A DNA stretch of 64,000 nucleotides, from NCBI RefSeq assembly GCF_001005215.1, contig NZ_LBNQ01000020.1, positions 1-64,000 on the forward strand, written 5' to 3'. Positions 39,454 through 47,477 of the stretch are shown here, in pieces. A program made the position numbers and the translations under genes. The notes under the pieces were generated by a model. It was not told the origin of the DNA, searched no databases, and saw nothing but the letters and a program-made list of their open reading frames with translations. This stretch comes from Lampropedia cohaerens (GTDB lineage Bacteria; Pseudomonadota; Gammaproteobacteria; Burkholderiales; Burkholderiaceae_C). Positions within the stretch are counted from its first letter, which is position 1, and each line of letters opens with the position of its first letter.

Positions 39454-39585
39454 TGAGCGTCGTTGCGAATGCATGGAGTGTCGGGCGCCAGACGGCGAAG
39501 CCACATCACGCGTGCATGAAGTCCGAGCCTCGCAAACCAGCCTGACAGATAACAGGCCACCGGTTCGCTGCAACGCTCCTCGGAG
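39454..39585 (-). ncRNA. SAH riboswitch in the ahcY leader
   Basis: On the minus strand the leader opens CTCCGAGGAGCGTTGCAGCG, the conserved core of SAH riboswitches. TCCGAG (39579-39584) pairs with CTCGGA (39522-39527, within GAGGCTCGGA) to close helix P1. The inner arm GCGAACC/GGTTTGC with GGCCTG/CAGGCT forms a long P2. The distal CAACGACGCTCA (39454-39465) pairs with GAGCGTTG to give P4, the pseudoknot. The class turns genes on when SAH accumulates. It starts right at the expected transcription start and controls ahcY and probably the downstream genes to metF. Confidence 0.9.
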
Positions 39586-39592
39586 CAGCGCG

Positions 39593-39598
39593 ATTATA
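39593..39598 (-). promoter_or_regulatory. -10 box of the ahcY promoter
   Basis: A perfect TATAAT (minus strand, 39598-39593) is placed so that transcription would start at about 39586, the first base of the riboswitch. No good -35 box is present at the usual distance (AAGTCC at 39616-39621), which suggests an activated or weak promoter. Confidence 0.7.
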
Positions 39599-39655
39599 CG
39601 GGCAGCGGCATTGGGGGACTTGCCGGTTGCATGGCGCAGCGCCCGCGCGCAGGCG

Positions 39656-39688
39656 AAAAAAAGCGCCTGCATGAGCCAGGCGCTTTTT
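39656..39688 (-). terminator. Terminator of the aminotransferase gene
   Basis: A nine-base-pair stem, AAGCGCCTG / CAGGCGCTT, with a seven-base loop (39661-39685), flanked by A7 on the left and T5 on the right, so it can act in both directions. On the minus strand it lies 37 bases after the stop of the aminotransferase gene and just ahead of the ahcY promoter. Confidence 0.88.
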
Positions 39689-39721
39689 CCCGAGAAAAAC
39701 AGGTTCTTCAGACTGAAGCCG

Positions 39722-40918
39722 TCACATCACCTTGGCGATAGCCTGTGCGACGTAGTCGACGTTGTTGCTGTTGAGCGCCGCGACGCAGATACGACCGCTG
39801 TCGGTGCCGTAGACGCCGAACTCCTCGCGCAGGCGCACCATTTCCTCCTTGGTCAGGCCCGAGTAGCTGAACATGCCTACCTGTGTGGTGATGTAGGACA
39901 CGTCCTGGCTGACGCCGGCGGCCTTCAGGCCGTCGACCAGTTTCTGACGCATGGCCTTGATGCGGGTGCGCATCTCGCCAAGCTCCTCTTCCCACAGGGC
40001 GCGCAGCTCGGCATCGGCCAGCACATGCGAGACCACGGCGGCACCATGGGTGGGCGGGTTGGAATAGTTGGTGCGCACCTTGACCTTGAGCTGGCTGAGT
40101 ACGCGTGCAGCCTCCTGCTTGTCCTGCGTCAGCACGGACAGCGCACCGACACGCTCGCCGTACAGGCTGAAGCTCTTGGAAAACGAGGTAGACACCAGGA
40201 AGGTCAGGCCGGCGGCGACGAACTTGCCTACCACTGCGCCATCCTCGGCCAATCCTTGCGAGAAGCCCTGGTAGGCCATGTCAAGGAACGGCGTGAGCTG
40301 GCGCGCCTTGACGATGGCAATGATCTCGTCCCACTGCGCCGGGGTCAGATCGTAACCGGTAGGGTTGTGGCAGCATGCGTGCAGGATCACGATCGTGCCT
40401 TGCTCGGCCCTCTCGAGATCGGCCTTGAGGCCCTCGAAGTCGATGGCGCGGCGTGCTGCGTCGTAGTAGGTGTAGGTGCCCACCTCGAAACCCGCCTGGG
40501 TGAAGATGGCACGGTGGTTTTCCCAGCTCGGGTTGGAGATCAGCACCTTGGAGTCCGGCAGCAGCTGCTTGAGGAAATCGGCACCCACCTTGAGGCCGCC
40601 GGTGCCACCAAGCGCCTGGACGGTCACGACGCGACCGGATGTGACGGGTTCCGAGGTTTTGCCAAACACCAGCTCCTTGACATTCTGGTCATAGCTGCCC
40701 AGGCCGTCGATGGGCAGGTAGCCGCGTGGCTTGGGATTGGCTTGCAGCGCTGCCTCGGCCTTTCTGACCGCGTCCAGCAAGGGCAGTTTGCCGTTCTCGT
40801 CGAAGTACACGCCTACACCCAGGTTGACCTTGTTGGGATTGGTGTCGGCGGCGAATTGTTCGCTCAGGCCCAGAATCGGGTCACGGGGCGCCAGCGCGAC
40901 GGCGGAAAACAGTGACAT
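39722..40918 (-). CDS. Aspartate/aromatic aminotransferase (TyrB/AspC-like)
   Basis: A 398-residue PLP-dependent class I aminotransferase of the AspC/TyrB subgroup. Landmarks are the N-terminal PRDPILGLSEQFAAD, NLGVGVYFDENGKLP, VTVQALGGTGGLKVGADFL, NPSWENHRAIFTQAG, HNPTGYDLTPAQW, the PLP-lysine segment STSFSKSFSLYGERVGAL, and VRTNYSNPPTHGAA. It transfers amino groups among aspartate, aromatic amino acids and 2-oxoglutarate; which substrate dominates cannot be told by eye. It is a single-gene unit with its own terminator. Confidence 0.93.
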   Translation of the reverse strand: MSLFSAVALAPRDPILGLSEQFAADTNPNKVNLGVGVYFDENGKLPLLDAVRKAEAALQANPKPRGYLPIDGLGSYDQNVKELVFGKTSEPVTSGRVVTVQALGGTGGLKVGADFLKQLLPDSKVLISNPSWENHRAIFTQAGFEVGTYTYYDAARRAIDFEGLKADLERAEQGTIVILHACCHNPTGYDLTPAQWDEIIAIVKARQLTPFLDMAYQGFSQGLAEDGAVVGKFVAAGLTFLVSTSFSKSFSLYGERVGALSVLTQDKQEAARVLSQLKVKVRTNYSNPPTHGAAVVSHVLADAELRALWEEELGEMRTRIKAMRQKLVDGLKAAGVSQDVSYITTQVGMFSYSGLTKEEMVRLREEFGVYGTDSGRICVAALNSNNVDYVAQAIAKVM

Positions 40919-41184
40919 GGCAAACGTCCTTGCGGTGGTTGAGAAAGCAAAAGAATTGACGGGGCGCTATTGTAGGCTTGTTGGCTCCACTGCCCGGCAG
41001 GCTGCAGGACACGGGCCGCTGGCGCGCCCAGGCGCGGTGCAGCTTGGCCTGTTTGCTGACAGGGCGGCGCACCCGCTCCGGACACAATCGCGCTTGCGTC
41101 CCCATGTTCCTGCGCGCGGCATGCATGCTGCCACGCGCCAGGTGGCGGGTTTCCTTTTTCATCCATCACAGGCAGTTTGTCCAG

Positions 41185-41685
41185 ATGCAGTTGTCCTCCA
41201 GATCCACCGGCGCGCAGGCGCTTGCGTTGTTGCTGTTCGTTGCGGTAACGCTGGTCGCCGCTGCGATCGGGGCCCTTGCCTCGGTGCATGCGCGCAGCTT
41301 CTACATGCAGCTGGATCTGCCGCTGTGGGCGCCGCCTGCAAGCCTGTTCGGGCCGGTCTGGTCGGTGCTGTACGTGCTGATGGCCCTGTCGGGCTGGCTG
41401 TTTTGGCGCAGGGCGCGGGGCGCTCGGCTGCGGCAGGGCCTGCTGGCGTTCGGCGCCCAGCTGGCTGCCAACGCGTTGTGGAGCTGGCTGTTTTTTGTCT
41501 GGCACTGGGGTGCAGAGGCAACGGCGCTGGCGGCGCTGCTGGCCGTGCTGGTGGCATGGACGGCGGCCGTGTTCTGCCGTGCCTGTCGCCTGGCCGCCGT
41601 GTTGTTGCTGCCGTACCTGGCCTGGGTGAGTTTCGCCACCGTGCTGGCGGGCACGATCTGGTGGCGCAATCCGGCGCTGCTGTGA
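41185..41685 (+). CDS. tspO: TspO/MBR-family membrane protein
   Basis: A 166-residue protein with five transmembrane helices. Conserved TspO residues are visible in SFYMQLDLPLWAPPASLFGPVWSVLYVLMALSGWLFWR and ANALWSWLFFVWHWGAEATAL. TspO proteins bind tetrapyrroles such as protoporphyrin and affect stress responses. The start MQLSSRST at 41185 is the only methionine near the first helix; further upstream in-frame ATGs (41104, 41125) would add non-family residues. The aroC gene begins 51 bases downstream but is functionally unrelated. Confidence 0.86.
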   Translation: MQLSSRSTGAQALALLLFVAVTLVAAAIGALASVHARSFYMQLDLPLWAPPASLFGPVWSVLYVLMALSGWLFWRRARGARLRQGLLAFGAQLAANALWSWLFFVWHWGAEATALAALLAVLVAWTAAVFCRACRLAAVLLLPYLAWVSFATVLAGTIWWRNPALL

Positions 41686-41736
41686 TGCAGCCCTGCGCGG
41701 GCGCGGTGGTGGCGGATCGCGGATAATCTGCGCCTT

Positions 41737-42816
41737 ATGAGCGGCAGCACCTTTGGAACCCTATTTCGCGTCACCAACTTTGGTGAATCCCACGGCCCGG
41801 CCATTGGCTGTGTGATTGATGGCTGTCCGCCAGGGCTGACCTTGAGCGAGGCGGACATCCAGCAGGAGTTGGATCGCCGCCGCCCTGGCACCAGTCGCTT
41901 CGTCACGCAGCGCAACGAGCCCGACACCGTGGAAATCCTCTCCGGTGTCTATGACGGCCGCACGACTGGCGCGCCCATTGGCCTGCTGATTCGCAACACC
42001 GACCAGCGCAGCAAGGACTACAGCGAAATCGCGCGGCAGTTCCGCCCGGGCCATGCCGATTACACCTATTGGCACAAGTACGGCATCCGCGATCCGCGCG
42101 GTGGTGGGCGCTCCTCGGCGCGGCTGACGGCGCCGACGGTGGCAGCTGGCGCAGTGGCCAAGAAATGGCTGGCCGAACACTTTGGTGTGGCCATCCATGG
42201 CTTCATGGCGCAGCTGGGCGGCATCGAGATTCCGTTCGAATCGCTCGAATACGTTGGGCAGAATCCATTTTTCGCCCCCATAGCGCGCACGCAGGAGCTG
42301 GAGCAGTACATGGATGCGCTGCGCAAGCGCCAGGACTCCTGCGGTGCGGTGATCCGGGTGATCGCCAGCGGGGTGCCTGCCGGGCTGGGTGAGCCACTCT
42401 ACGACAAGCTCGATGCGGACATCGCCTACGCAATGATGGGGCTCAATGCCGTCAAGGGGGTGGAGATCGGCGCTGGCTTTGCCAGCGCCCGTCAGCTGGG
42501 CAGTGAACATGGGGACAGCATCACCCCAGACGGTTTTGCCACCAACAACGCCGGGGGCATCCTGGGTGGCATCAGCACCGGCCAGGACATCGATGTGCGC
42601 ATTGCCGTCAAGCCGACCAGTTCCATTCTCACGCCGCGCCAGTCCGTGGATGTCGAGGGCAATCCCGTCGAGGTGGTGACCAAGGGGCGCCACGACCCGT
42701 GCGTGGGCATCCGCGCCGCGCCGATTGCCGAGGCACTGCTGGCGCTGGTGTTGATGGACCATGCGTTGCGCCAGCGCGCCCTGATGGGCGACGCGGGTCT
42801 GCCGGCGATGGAGTGA
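41737..42816 (+). CDS. aroC: Chorismate synthase AroC
   Basis: AroC converts 5-enolpyruvylshikimate 3-phosphate to chorismate, the last common step of aromatic amino acid and folate synthesis, with reduced FMN. The 359-residue protein has all signatures: [15 protein letters not shown] near the N-terminus, [32 protein letters not shown] and KPTSSI, and the C-terminal [16 protein letters not shown]. The start [12 protein letters not shown] fits the family. It converges on the methyltransferase gene with 14 bases between stops. Confidence 0.97.
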   Translation: MSGSTFGTLFRVTNFGESHGPAIGCVIDGCPPGLTLSEADIQQELDRRRPGTSRFVTQRNEPDTVEILSGVYDGRTTGAPIGLLIRNTDQRSKDYSEIARQFRPGHADYTYWHKYGIRDPRGGGRSSARLTAPTVAAGAVAKKWLAEHFGVAIHGFMAQLGGIEIPFESLEYVGQNPFFAPIARTQELEQYMDALRKRQDSCGAVIRVIASGVPAGLGEPLYDKLDADIAYAMMGLNAVKGVEIGAGFASARQLGSEHGDSITPDGFATNNAGGILGGISTGQDIDVRIAVKPTSSILTPRQSVDVEGNPVEVVTKGRHDPCVGIRAAPIAEALLALVLMDHALRQRALMGDAGLPAME

Positions 42817-42830
42817 AGGCTTTGCAAGCA

Positions 42831-44231
42831 TCAGTCCGGGCGGGGCATCAACAGGCTCAGCTGCTGCTGCACTGAGGCGGGGACGAGGTCTTCCAACGCC
42901 TGGGTCAGGCGCGCCATGCGTGCCGGCATGGCAGGGTTGTCGTGGTGCGCGAAACGCAGCCATCCGGCCCATGCCAGCACCTGCAGGAGCTGGTTGATGA
43001 AACCGGGGTTGGCCTGGTAGCTGGGAAGTTGCGCGAGCTCCGCGTAGGTGCGCGCTCCTTCTCGCAGCGCCTGCAGCATCGGTCTCACATGGTGCAGTGG
43101 CAATTGCACCGGGCCGATGCGGGTCGCTAGCGTCAGTGTTGCGGCGGGATCGCGCGTTTGCAGCTGCTGCAGGTCGGCCGAGGGCAGCAGCACCACGCGC
43201 TGGGTCAGCAAGGCGTGGCGATGCTGTTGGGCAGACAGGAGGCAGGCGCGATGGCCTTGCGGCTCGCGTTTCTGGTAGATGTCACGCCGCTGGTTCTGGT
43301 TGCGCGCAATGTCTTTGGCCGTCTCGATTTCCGGGGTGCCGGCGCCTTGCCTGCGCAAGGCGTCGATGATGGGCTGCACGCCTGCCGGGAGCGACACTGC
43401 GTCGATGTTCTCGATGGGTGTGGCGCTTGCCGTGTAGTCGCAATCGGACTGCGCGAACCGGGCCATGACTTCGGCAACGTGGTGGGCGTGCCATGATCGG
43501 TTGAGAAACTCGTGCGCGAGGTAGGCGTCGTCCTCCTGTGTCAGGCGCTGGATTTCGCGCTGTGCGGACGGGTGTTCCACGAAGTAGCCGGCGCCGCCGC
43601 TGGCCAAAGCCTGCACCAGTTGCACGGCGCTGCGGGCGCGCTGCGCACTGTCGCCGGAGGCGCGGTCGGCATGCAGATGCATCAGCTTTTGCGCGGCGCC
43701 GAACGCGGCAGAACCCGGTTGGCACATGTAGCCGAGGTAGACGATGCCACCCGGCTTGAGCCGGTGCGCGATGATGGTGTGAAGGGCGTCCTGCACGTTG
43801 GGTTCCACCCAGCTGTAGAGCCCGTGGCAGACGATGTAGTCGCAATCGGGGGCCGGCTGTGCCAAGGCGCGCTGCGCGGTGTCGCGAAGGTCTTCGCATT
43901 CGAAGCGGGCGTTCGTCAGCGCGGCGGCACTGGCGACAAGTTGTGCCTGTGCCACTTCCCGGCTGCTGAGATCGATGCCTATCGTCTCGGCCTGCGGATG
44001 GCAGGCGGCGCTGACCAGAGTGTTGATGCCGATGCCGCAGCCCAGTTCGAGCATGCGAAACGGGGCATTCGGTGTCGGCGCCGCGTACCCGGCTGCGGTC
44101 AGCGTGGTGTGAAGCCACGCCGGCAGCATTTCCCGGTGGAAATGGGCCGGGTAGGGCACATCGGTGATGTAGGTGTCGCAGCGGTGCATGACTTGATAAT
44201 TCGGGGCGAATCGAGATGGGCGGGCGACCAT
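42831..44231 (-). CDS. Class I SAM-dependent methyltransferase with methyltransferase regulatory domain
   Basis: A 466-residue protein. Residues 50-150 hold a Rossmann SAM domain (RMLELGCGIGINTLVSAACHPQAETIGIDLS, CEDLRD, YIVCHGLYSWVEPNVQDAL). Residues 190-280 resemble the MethyTransf_Reg domain (YFVEHPSAQREIQRLTQEDDAYLAHEFLNRSWHAHHVAEVM), and the last 180 residues a helical region with no clear family. The substrate of this group is unknown. A perfect 12-base hairpin ends eight bases upstream of the ATG at 44231, leaving no room for a ribosome-binding site, so the ATG at 44189 (MHRCDTYITDVPY) may be the real start. Confidence 0.8.
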   Translation of the reverse strand: MVARPSRFAPNYQVMHRCDTYITDVPYPAHFHREMLPAWLHTTLTAAGYAAPTPNAPFRMLELGCGIGINTLVSAACHPQAETIGIDLSSREVAQAQLVASAAALTNARFECEDLRDTAQRALAQPAPDCDYIVCHGLYSWVEPNVQDALHTIIAHRLKPGGIVYLGYMCQPGSAAFGAAQKLMHLHADRASGDSAQRARSAVQLVQALASGGAGYFVEHPSAQREIQRLTQEDDAYLAHEFLNRSWHAHHVAEVMARFAQSDCDYTASATPIENIDAVSLPAGVQPIIDALRRQGAGTPEIETAKDIARNQNQRRDIYQKREPQGHRACLLSAQQHRHALLTQRVVLLPSADLQQLQTRDPAATLTLATRIGPVQLPLHHVRPMLQALREGARTYAELAQLPSYQANPGFINQLLQVLAWAGWLRFAHHDNPAMPARMARLTQALEDLVPASVQQQLSLLMPRPD

Positions 44232-44238
44232 GATAAAA

Positions 44239-44264
44239 GCCACTTCGGCATTTGCCGAAGTGGC
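44239..44264 (-). terminator. Perfect hairpin with TTTTAT tail in front of the methyltransferase gene
   Basis: GCCACTTCGGCA and TGCCGAAGTGGC form a perfect 12-base-pair stem with a two-base loop. On the minus strand it is followed by TTTTATC and then the ATG at 44231. It has the form of an intrinsic terminator or attenuator; on the plus strand no U-tract follows (TTGAAC). Confidence 0.6.
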
Positions 44265-44339
44265 TTGAACTTTCTGCGCGCAAGGCCTTGAGCGCACGCA
44301 GGTCCATGTCTTCGCAAGCAGGCGCAGCGCAGTTAGCGC

Positions 44340-44400
44340 CAGGGCGCAAACCGCAAGCCGGGCAGGTTGCCCGGCGAGACGTTGCAACCCATGCGCGCCA
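44340..44400. repeat. Degenerate unit related to the interior of the adjacent MITE-like element
   Basis: GGCGCAAACCGCA followed by CGGCGAGACGTTGCAACCC resembles GGCGCAAACCGCA ... CGACGAGGATGTGCAACGCC inside the element at 44438-44715. A perfect eight-base hairpin, GCCGGGCA / TGCCCGGC, is at 44357-44375. It looks like a decayed second copy. Confidence 0.45.
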
Positions 44401-44437
44401 CTGGCTGCGCCACGGGGGGGAGGCGCCCGAATGGCCT

Positions 44438-44715
44438 CTTAGAACCTGTTGACGATCGTTTTAATGCACCGCGTTGCCTCACCAGACGATGCGCAATGCA
44501 AGGCGCAAACCGCAGTCGCTCTGCTGGCCCGACGAGGATGTGCAACGCCGCAGCGCGCGTTTGGCCAGGCACTCCCAAGGGCAGCTGGGCAAAAGCACAC
44601 CGGGCCGCGTTGCCCGCCTTGCGCAGAGGACCGGTCTGGGCTGCGGCAGGCGCCTTGCCCGCCGCACTTTGGCCTGACTGCGCGGTACATGAAAAGATCG
44701 TCAACAGGTTCTTAG
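44438..44715. repeat. MITE-like element with about 30-base terminal inverted repeats
   Basis: Left arm 44443-44473 (AACCTGTTGACGATCGTTTT, then AATGCACCGCG) is the inverse of right arm 44681-44710 (CGCGGTACATGAAAAGATCG, then TCAACAGGTT), with only a few differences. The direct repeat CTTAG lies at 44438-44442 and 44711-44715 and could be a target-site duplication. The 200-base interior is GC-rich and has no credible gene. A single end of the same type occurs at 13951-13986. The right end touches the stop codon of the TonB-dependent receptor gene (44712). Confidence 0.75.
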
Positions 44716-46943
44716 AAGGATCCCGTCAGCGTGATGTAGTAGGCGCGACCTGGTTCGTTGTAGGTGGCAGCCCCTGCCGCCTCGGCGTTGGCGGTGCGGT
44801 ACAGGCGTTTGTCGGCCAGGTTCTCCACGCCGAAGCCGGCGCGCAGGTTGCGCGAGATCTGCCAGTTGGCGCGCAGGCCAAACAGCGCGTAGGAGCCGCG
44901 GCCCTCGGTGGTCAACTCCTGCCCGCGCGCGCCGATGGTGCGCGGTTTTTGTTTGCCGTAGAGGGTAGCGCTGAGCTCGGCGGACCACGCGCGATTGATG
45001 CGCCAATCGAGCGTGCTGTTGAGCGTGTACTTGGGAATGATGGACAGCGGCTGGCCCGTATCCTTGTTCTTGTTCTGATCCATCACGGTCAGGTTGTTGA
45101 ACAGCTTGAGTGTCTCGCCATGCTCGCCCAGTAGCGGAACGTTCAGGCTGCCTTCCAGGCCCCTCACTTTGGCCTTGCCGGCGTTGAACCACTGATAACG
45201 GTTATAACCGTCTCCAACTGGTGGAGGAGCAAAGGGCATGTCCGCCACAATCTTGTTCTTGTAGTCGTTGTCGAACACGGCCACCGTGGCGTCCCAGCCC
45301 TGATGGTTGGTCCAGCTCAGACCAATTTCCTTGTTGATGCTGGTTTCCGGATCGAGGTCCGGGTTGCCCTGGATGTAGCAATTTCTGTCAACACCGATGG
45401 GACAACCGTTACCCCTCGTGTAATACCAGTAGTCAGGGTTGCTTTGGTAGAGGTTGGGGGCCTTGAAGGCACGTGCCACCCCGCCGTTGATGGCCCACTG
45501 CTCATTCAACTGGTATGTTGCGTTCAGGCTCGGGCTCCAGTTGTTGCCGAACTTGTCGTGGTGGTCCAGCCGCAAGCCGGGGGTGACCACCAGCGCATCG
45601 GTCAGGGCGATGTTATCTTCCAGATAGAGGGCCCAGGTGTCGGCGCTGATTTCGGGGTTTCCGCTGCGTTCAAATCCGGCTGGAGGATTGGCGTTTTGCG
45701 AACCTGGATCGCGCAGTTGTTCGCGCCGGTATTCCGCGCCTACAGTGAGCATGTGTCCGACGGCGCCGGTGGTCAGCGGCATGTAGAGCTCGCCGTTGAG
45801 GAAATGGTTTTTCAGGTTCGAGTTATTCCATGTAATGGGGTCCGTGAATCCTCCCTCGACAGAGCCAGCCGCGCCCTCGTTGACGTAGCGGCGGTCAGTT
45901 TCTTCGTATTGGTAGATCAGGCGCGAGTCACCCCATCTGCCCCATCGCCCTCGATGCGTAATGCCAACGTTGCGACGCAGCATTCGGTTGGTCTCGGCCC
46001 CCTGGTCGGCCATTTGTCGTTGGATGGGATTTAGGTCCGCTTGCACAAAGCGTTCACCGCTGTAGATATTGCCTTGGCGGCTGACGCCTGCCTCGAACTC
46101 CAGTACCTGGTCTGGCGTCAGATCCCAGCGCAACAGCCCATTGATGTCGCGATTGCGCACCCCTTCACGCCCGGCTGCTGGCGCAGCCTGTGAGCCATGC
46201 CCTGCATTGATGTCAACGGCGTCGCGGTCGGTCTTGGCGACATTGCCATAGACGCGAAATGAAAAAGTCTCCGACAGTGGGCCTGAAAGATTGAAGCCCG
46301 CGCGACGCGTATCTCCCTCATCGCCATCTTCCGGAAGGCGGAAGTAGGTCGTGACTTCCCCTTCCAGCTTTTTGGTGGGGCGCTTGGTGATGATGTTGAT
46401 CACACCGCCGGCTGCACCTGAACCATAGCGAGCCGCGGCGGGGCCGCGCAGCACCTCGATGCGCTCGACCGCATTGGCCGGCACCCAGTTGCTGTCGCCG
46501 CGGGTGTTGCGTTCACCGGAGCGGCGCATCATGGAGGAGTTGCGCGACTGCACGGGTTTGCCGTCGATCAGGATCAGGGTGTTTTCCGGCCCCATGCCGC
46601 GCAGGTCGATCTGGCGCTGGTTCCCGAATGCTCCGGTAGAGCTGGCACCCGAGAGGTTCACCCCGGGCATGGTGCGGATCAGTTCCGACAGATCGTTGGC
46701 GGGAGGGCGCCGCTCAATGTCCTCCTTGGTGATGGTGGATACGCCGACAGCTTGCTTGAGCTGCTCTTCCGCGGTGCCACTGATGGTGATTTCCTGTAGC
46801 TGGTAATCCGCATCAGCGTCGGCACTCTCGGAGTCGGTGCTTTGTGCGGCAACGTGTGCGGACATGCCCAGCAACGTGCAGGCGGCGGCGCTCGCGATCA
46901 AGTGACGGCGGAAGAGGCGCGCATGGCAGGAGGACGGGTTCAT
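44712..46943 (-). CDS. TonB-dependent siderophore receptor (FepA-like)
   Basis: A 743-residue outer-membrane receptor. A signal peptide (cleavage near HVAAQS) is followed by a TonB-box region (QEITISGT), the plug domain (about residues 60-180: DIERRPPANDLSELIRTMPGV, RQIDLRGMGPENTLILIDGKPV, VPANAVERIEVLRGPAAARYGSGAAGGVINIITKRP) and a 22-strand barrel ending in the typical terminal phenylalanine (TLTGSF). The style is FepA/BfrA, a receptor for enterobactin-like catecholate siderophores. A Fur-like site lies in the AT-rich leader. No ABC importer or siderophore biosynthesis gene is near. Its last codons adjoin the MITE-like element. Confidence 0.92.
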   Translation of the reverse strand: MNPSSCHARLFRRHLIASAAACTLLGMSAHVAAQSTDSESADADADYQLQEITISGTAEEQLKQAVGVSTITKEDIERRPPANDLSELIRTMPGVNLSGASSTGAFGNQRQIDLRGMGPENTLILIDGKPVQSRNSSMMRRSGERNTRGDSNWVPANAVERIEVLRGPAAARYGSGAAGGVINIITKRPTKKLEGEVTTYFRLPEDGDEGDTRRAGFNLSGPLSETFSFRVYGNVAKTDRDAVDINAGHGSQAAPAAGREGVRNRDINGLLRWDLTPDQVLEFEAGVSRQGNIYSGERFVQADLNPIQRQMADQGAETNRMLRRNVGITHRGRWGRWGDSRLIYQYEETDRRYVNEGAAGSVEGGFTDPITWNNSNLKNHFLNGELYMPLTTGAVGHMLTVGAEYRREQLRDPGSQNANPPAGFERSGNPEISADTWALYLEDNIALTDALVVTPGLRLDHHDKFGNNWSPSLNATYQLNEQWAINGGVARAFKAPNLYQSNPDYWYYTRGNGCPIGVDRNCYIQGNPDLDPETSINKEIGLSWTNHQGWDATVAVFDNDYKNKIVADMPFAPPPVGDGYNRYQWFNAGKAKVRGLEGSLNVPLLGEHGETLKLFNNLTVMDQNKNKDTGQPLSIIPKYTLNSTLDWRINRAWSAELSATLYGKQKPRTIGARGQELTTEGRGSYALFGLRANWQISRNLRAGFGVENLADKRLYRTANAEAAGAATYNEPGRAYYITLTGSF

Positions 46944-46989
46944 AGTGACGGTCAGAAAAGTTCCGTTGATAAATCGTGAAATATTAGTG

Positions 46990-47008
46990 TAATGGTAATA
47001 ACTATTAT
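46990..47008. promoter_or_regulatory. Fur-box-like site in front of the receptor gene
   Basis: TAATGGTAATAACTATTAT resembles the Fur consensus built from GATAAT hexamers, within an AT-rich leader 47-65 bases ahead of the receptor ATG. Iron repression of a siderophore receptor is expected. Confidence 0.5.
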
Positions 47009-47097
47009 TTGAGATTTCGTCTTTACTATTTGTTGCGATCAAGCTACGCCGCAGAGGGTGTCCGCCATGCCCGAGACGCAGCCTGGACGGCGCGTGA

Positions 47098-47127
47098 CAA
47101 CCATGCAAGCGTGCGCAGGCGGCGCCC
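47098..47127 (+). repeat. 30-base direct repeat, copy 1
   Basis: CAACCATGCAAGCGTGCGCA followed by GGCGGCGCCC; an identical copy starts 61 bases further on. Confidence 0.9.
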
Positions 47128-47158
47128 ATCATGAGTGCGGATTGGTTGCCGTCAGGTC

Positions 47159-47188
47159 CAACCATGCAAGCGTGCGCAGGCGGCGCCC
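47159..47188 (+). repeat. 30-base direct repeat, copy 2
   Basis: Identical to 47098-47127 over 30 bases; 31 bases of different sequence separate them. Only two copies are present. Confidence 0.9.
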
Positions 47189-47314
47189 GTCCCGTTGCTT
47201 GCAGGCTGCGCGCACGTGCATGCAAGGCTGCCGGTCGCTCCTCGGCTCCCTTGGCACCGGGGCGCGCCGTGCGGGCGTGGTTGCCTTGCGCGCGTGGGGT
47301 CAAGCGGCGCCATG

Positions 47315-47343
47315 AAAAAGGCCGCCTGGTGGCGGCCTTTTTT
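47315..47343 (-). terminator. Bidirectional terminator after the PQQ-dehydrogenase gene
   Basis: GGCCGCC / GGCGGCC (47320-47337) with a TGGT loop is flanked by A5 and T6, so it works on both strands. It lies 135 bases beyond the stop of the minus-strand dehydrogenase gene. Confidence 0.88.
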
Positions 47344-47477
47344 CTGCAGGTAGCGATGTGGACTGCGCTGGTGCGAAGCAGCGTGGCGCGCACCGGATGT
47401 TTTTTTGCAGCAACGATAGGTGGCGTTGTCTGCTCCGTTTCGGCAACGGGTGGGCAGGGGCCCACCCGGGGTGCCAA

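Larger units (their letters stand above)
46944..47477. other. Intergenic region between receptor and PQQ-dehydrogenase genes
   Basis: The first 90 bases are AT-rich and hold the receptor leader with a Fur-like box. Then come two 30-base direct repeats (47098-47188) and the bidirectional terminator of the dehydrogenase gene (47315-47343). No protein gene is credible. Confidence 0.6.

Noticed and set aside
39342-39560. N-terminal extension of AhcY
   Set aside because: The open frame translates the SAH riboswitch and leader; the protein family begins at 39341.
44333-44704. Several small open frames inside the MITE-like region
   Set aside because: Frames are open on both strands because of GC-rich repeats; none has a ribosome-binding site or recognisable sequence.
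47098-47188. CRISPR array
   Set aside because: Only two repeats, no leader and no cas genes; the repeat is not palindromic in the usual way.
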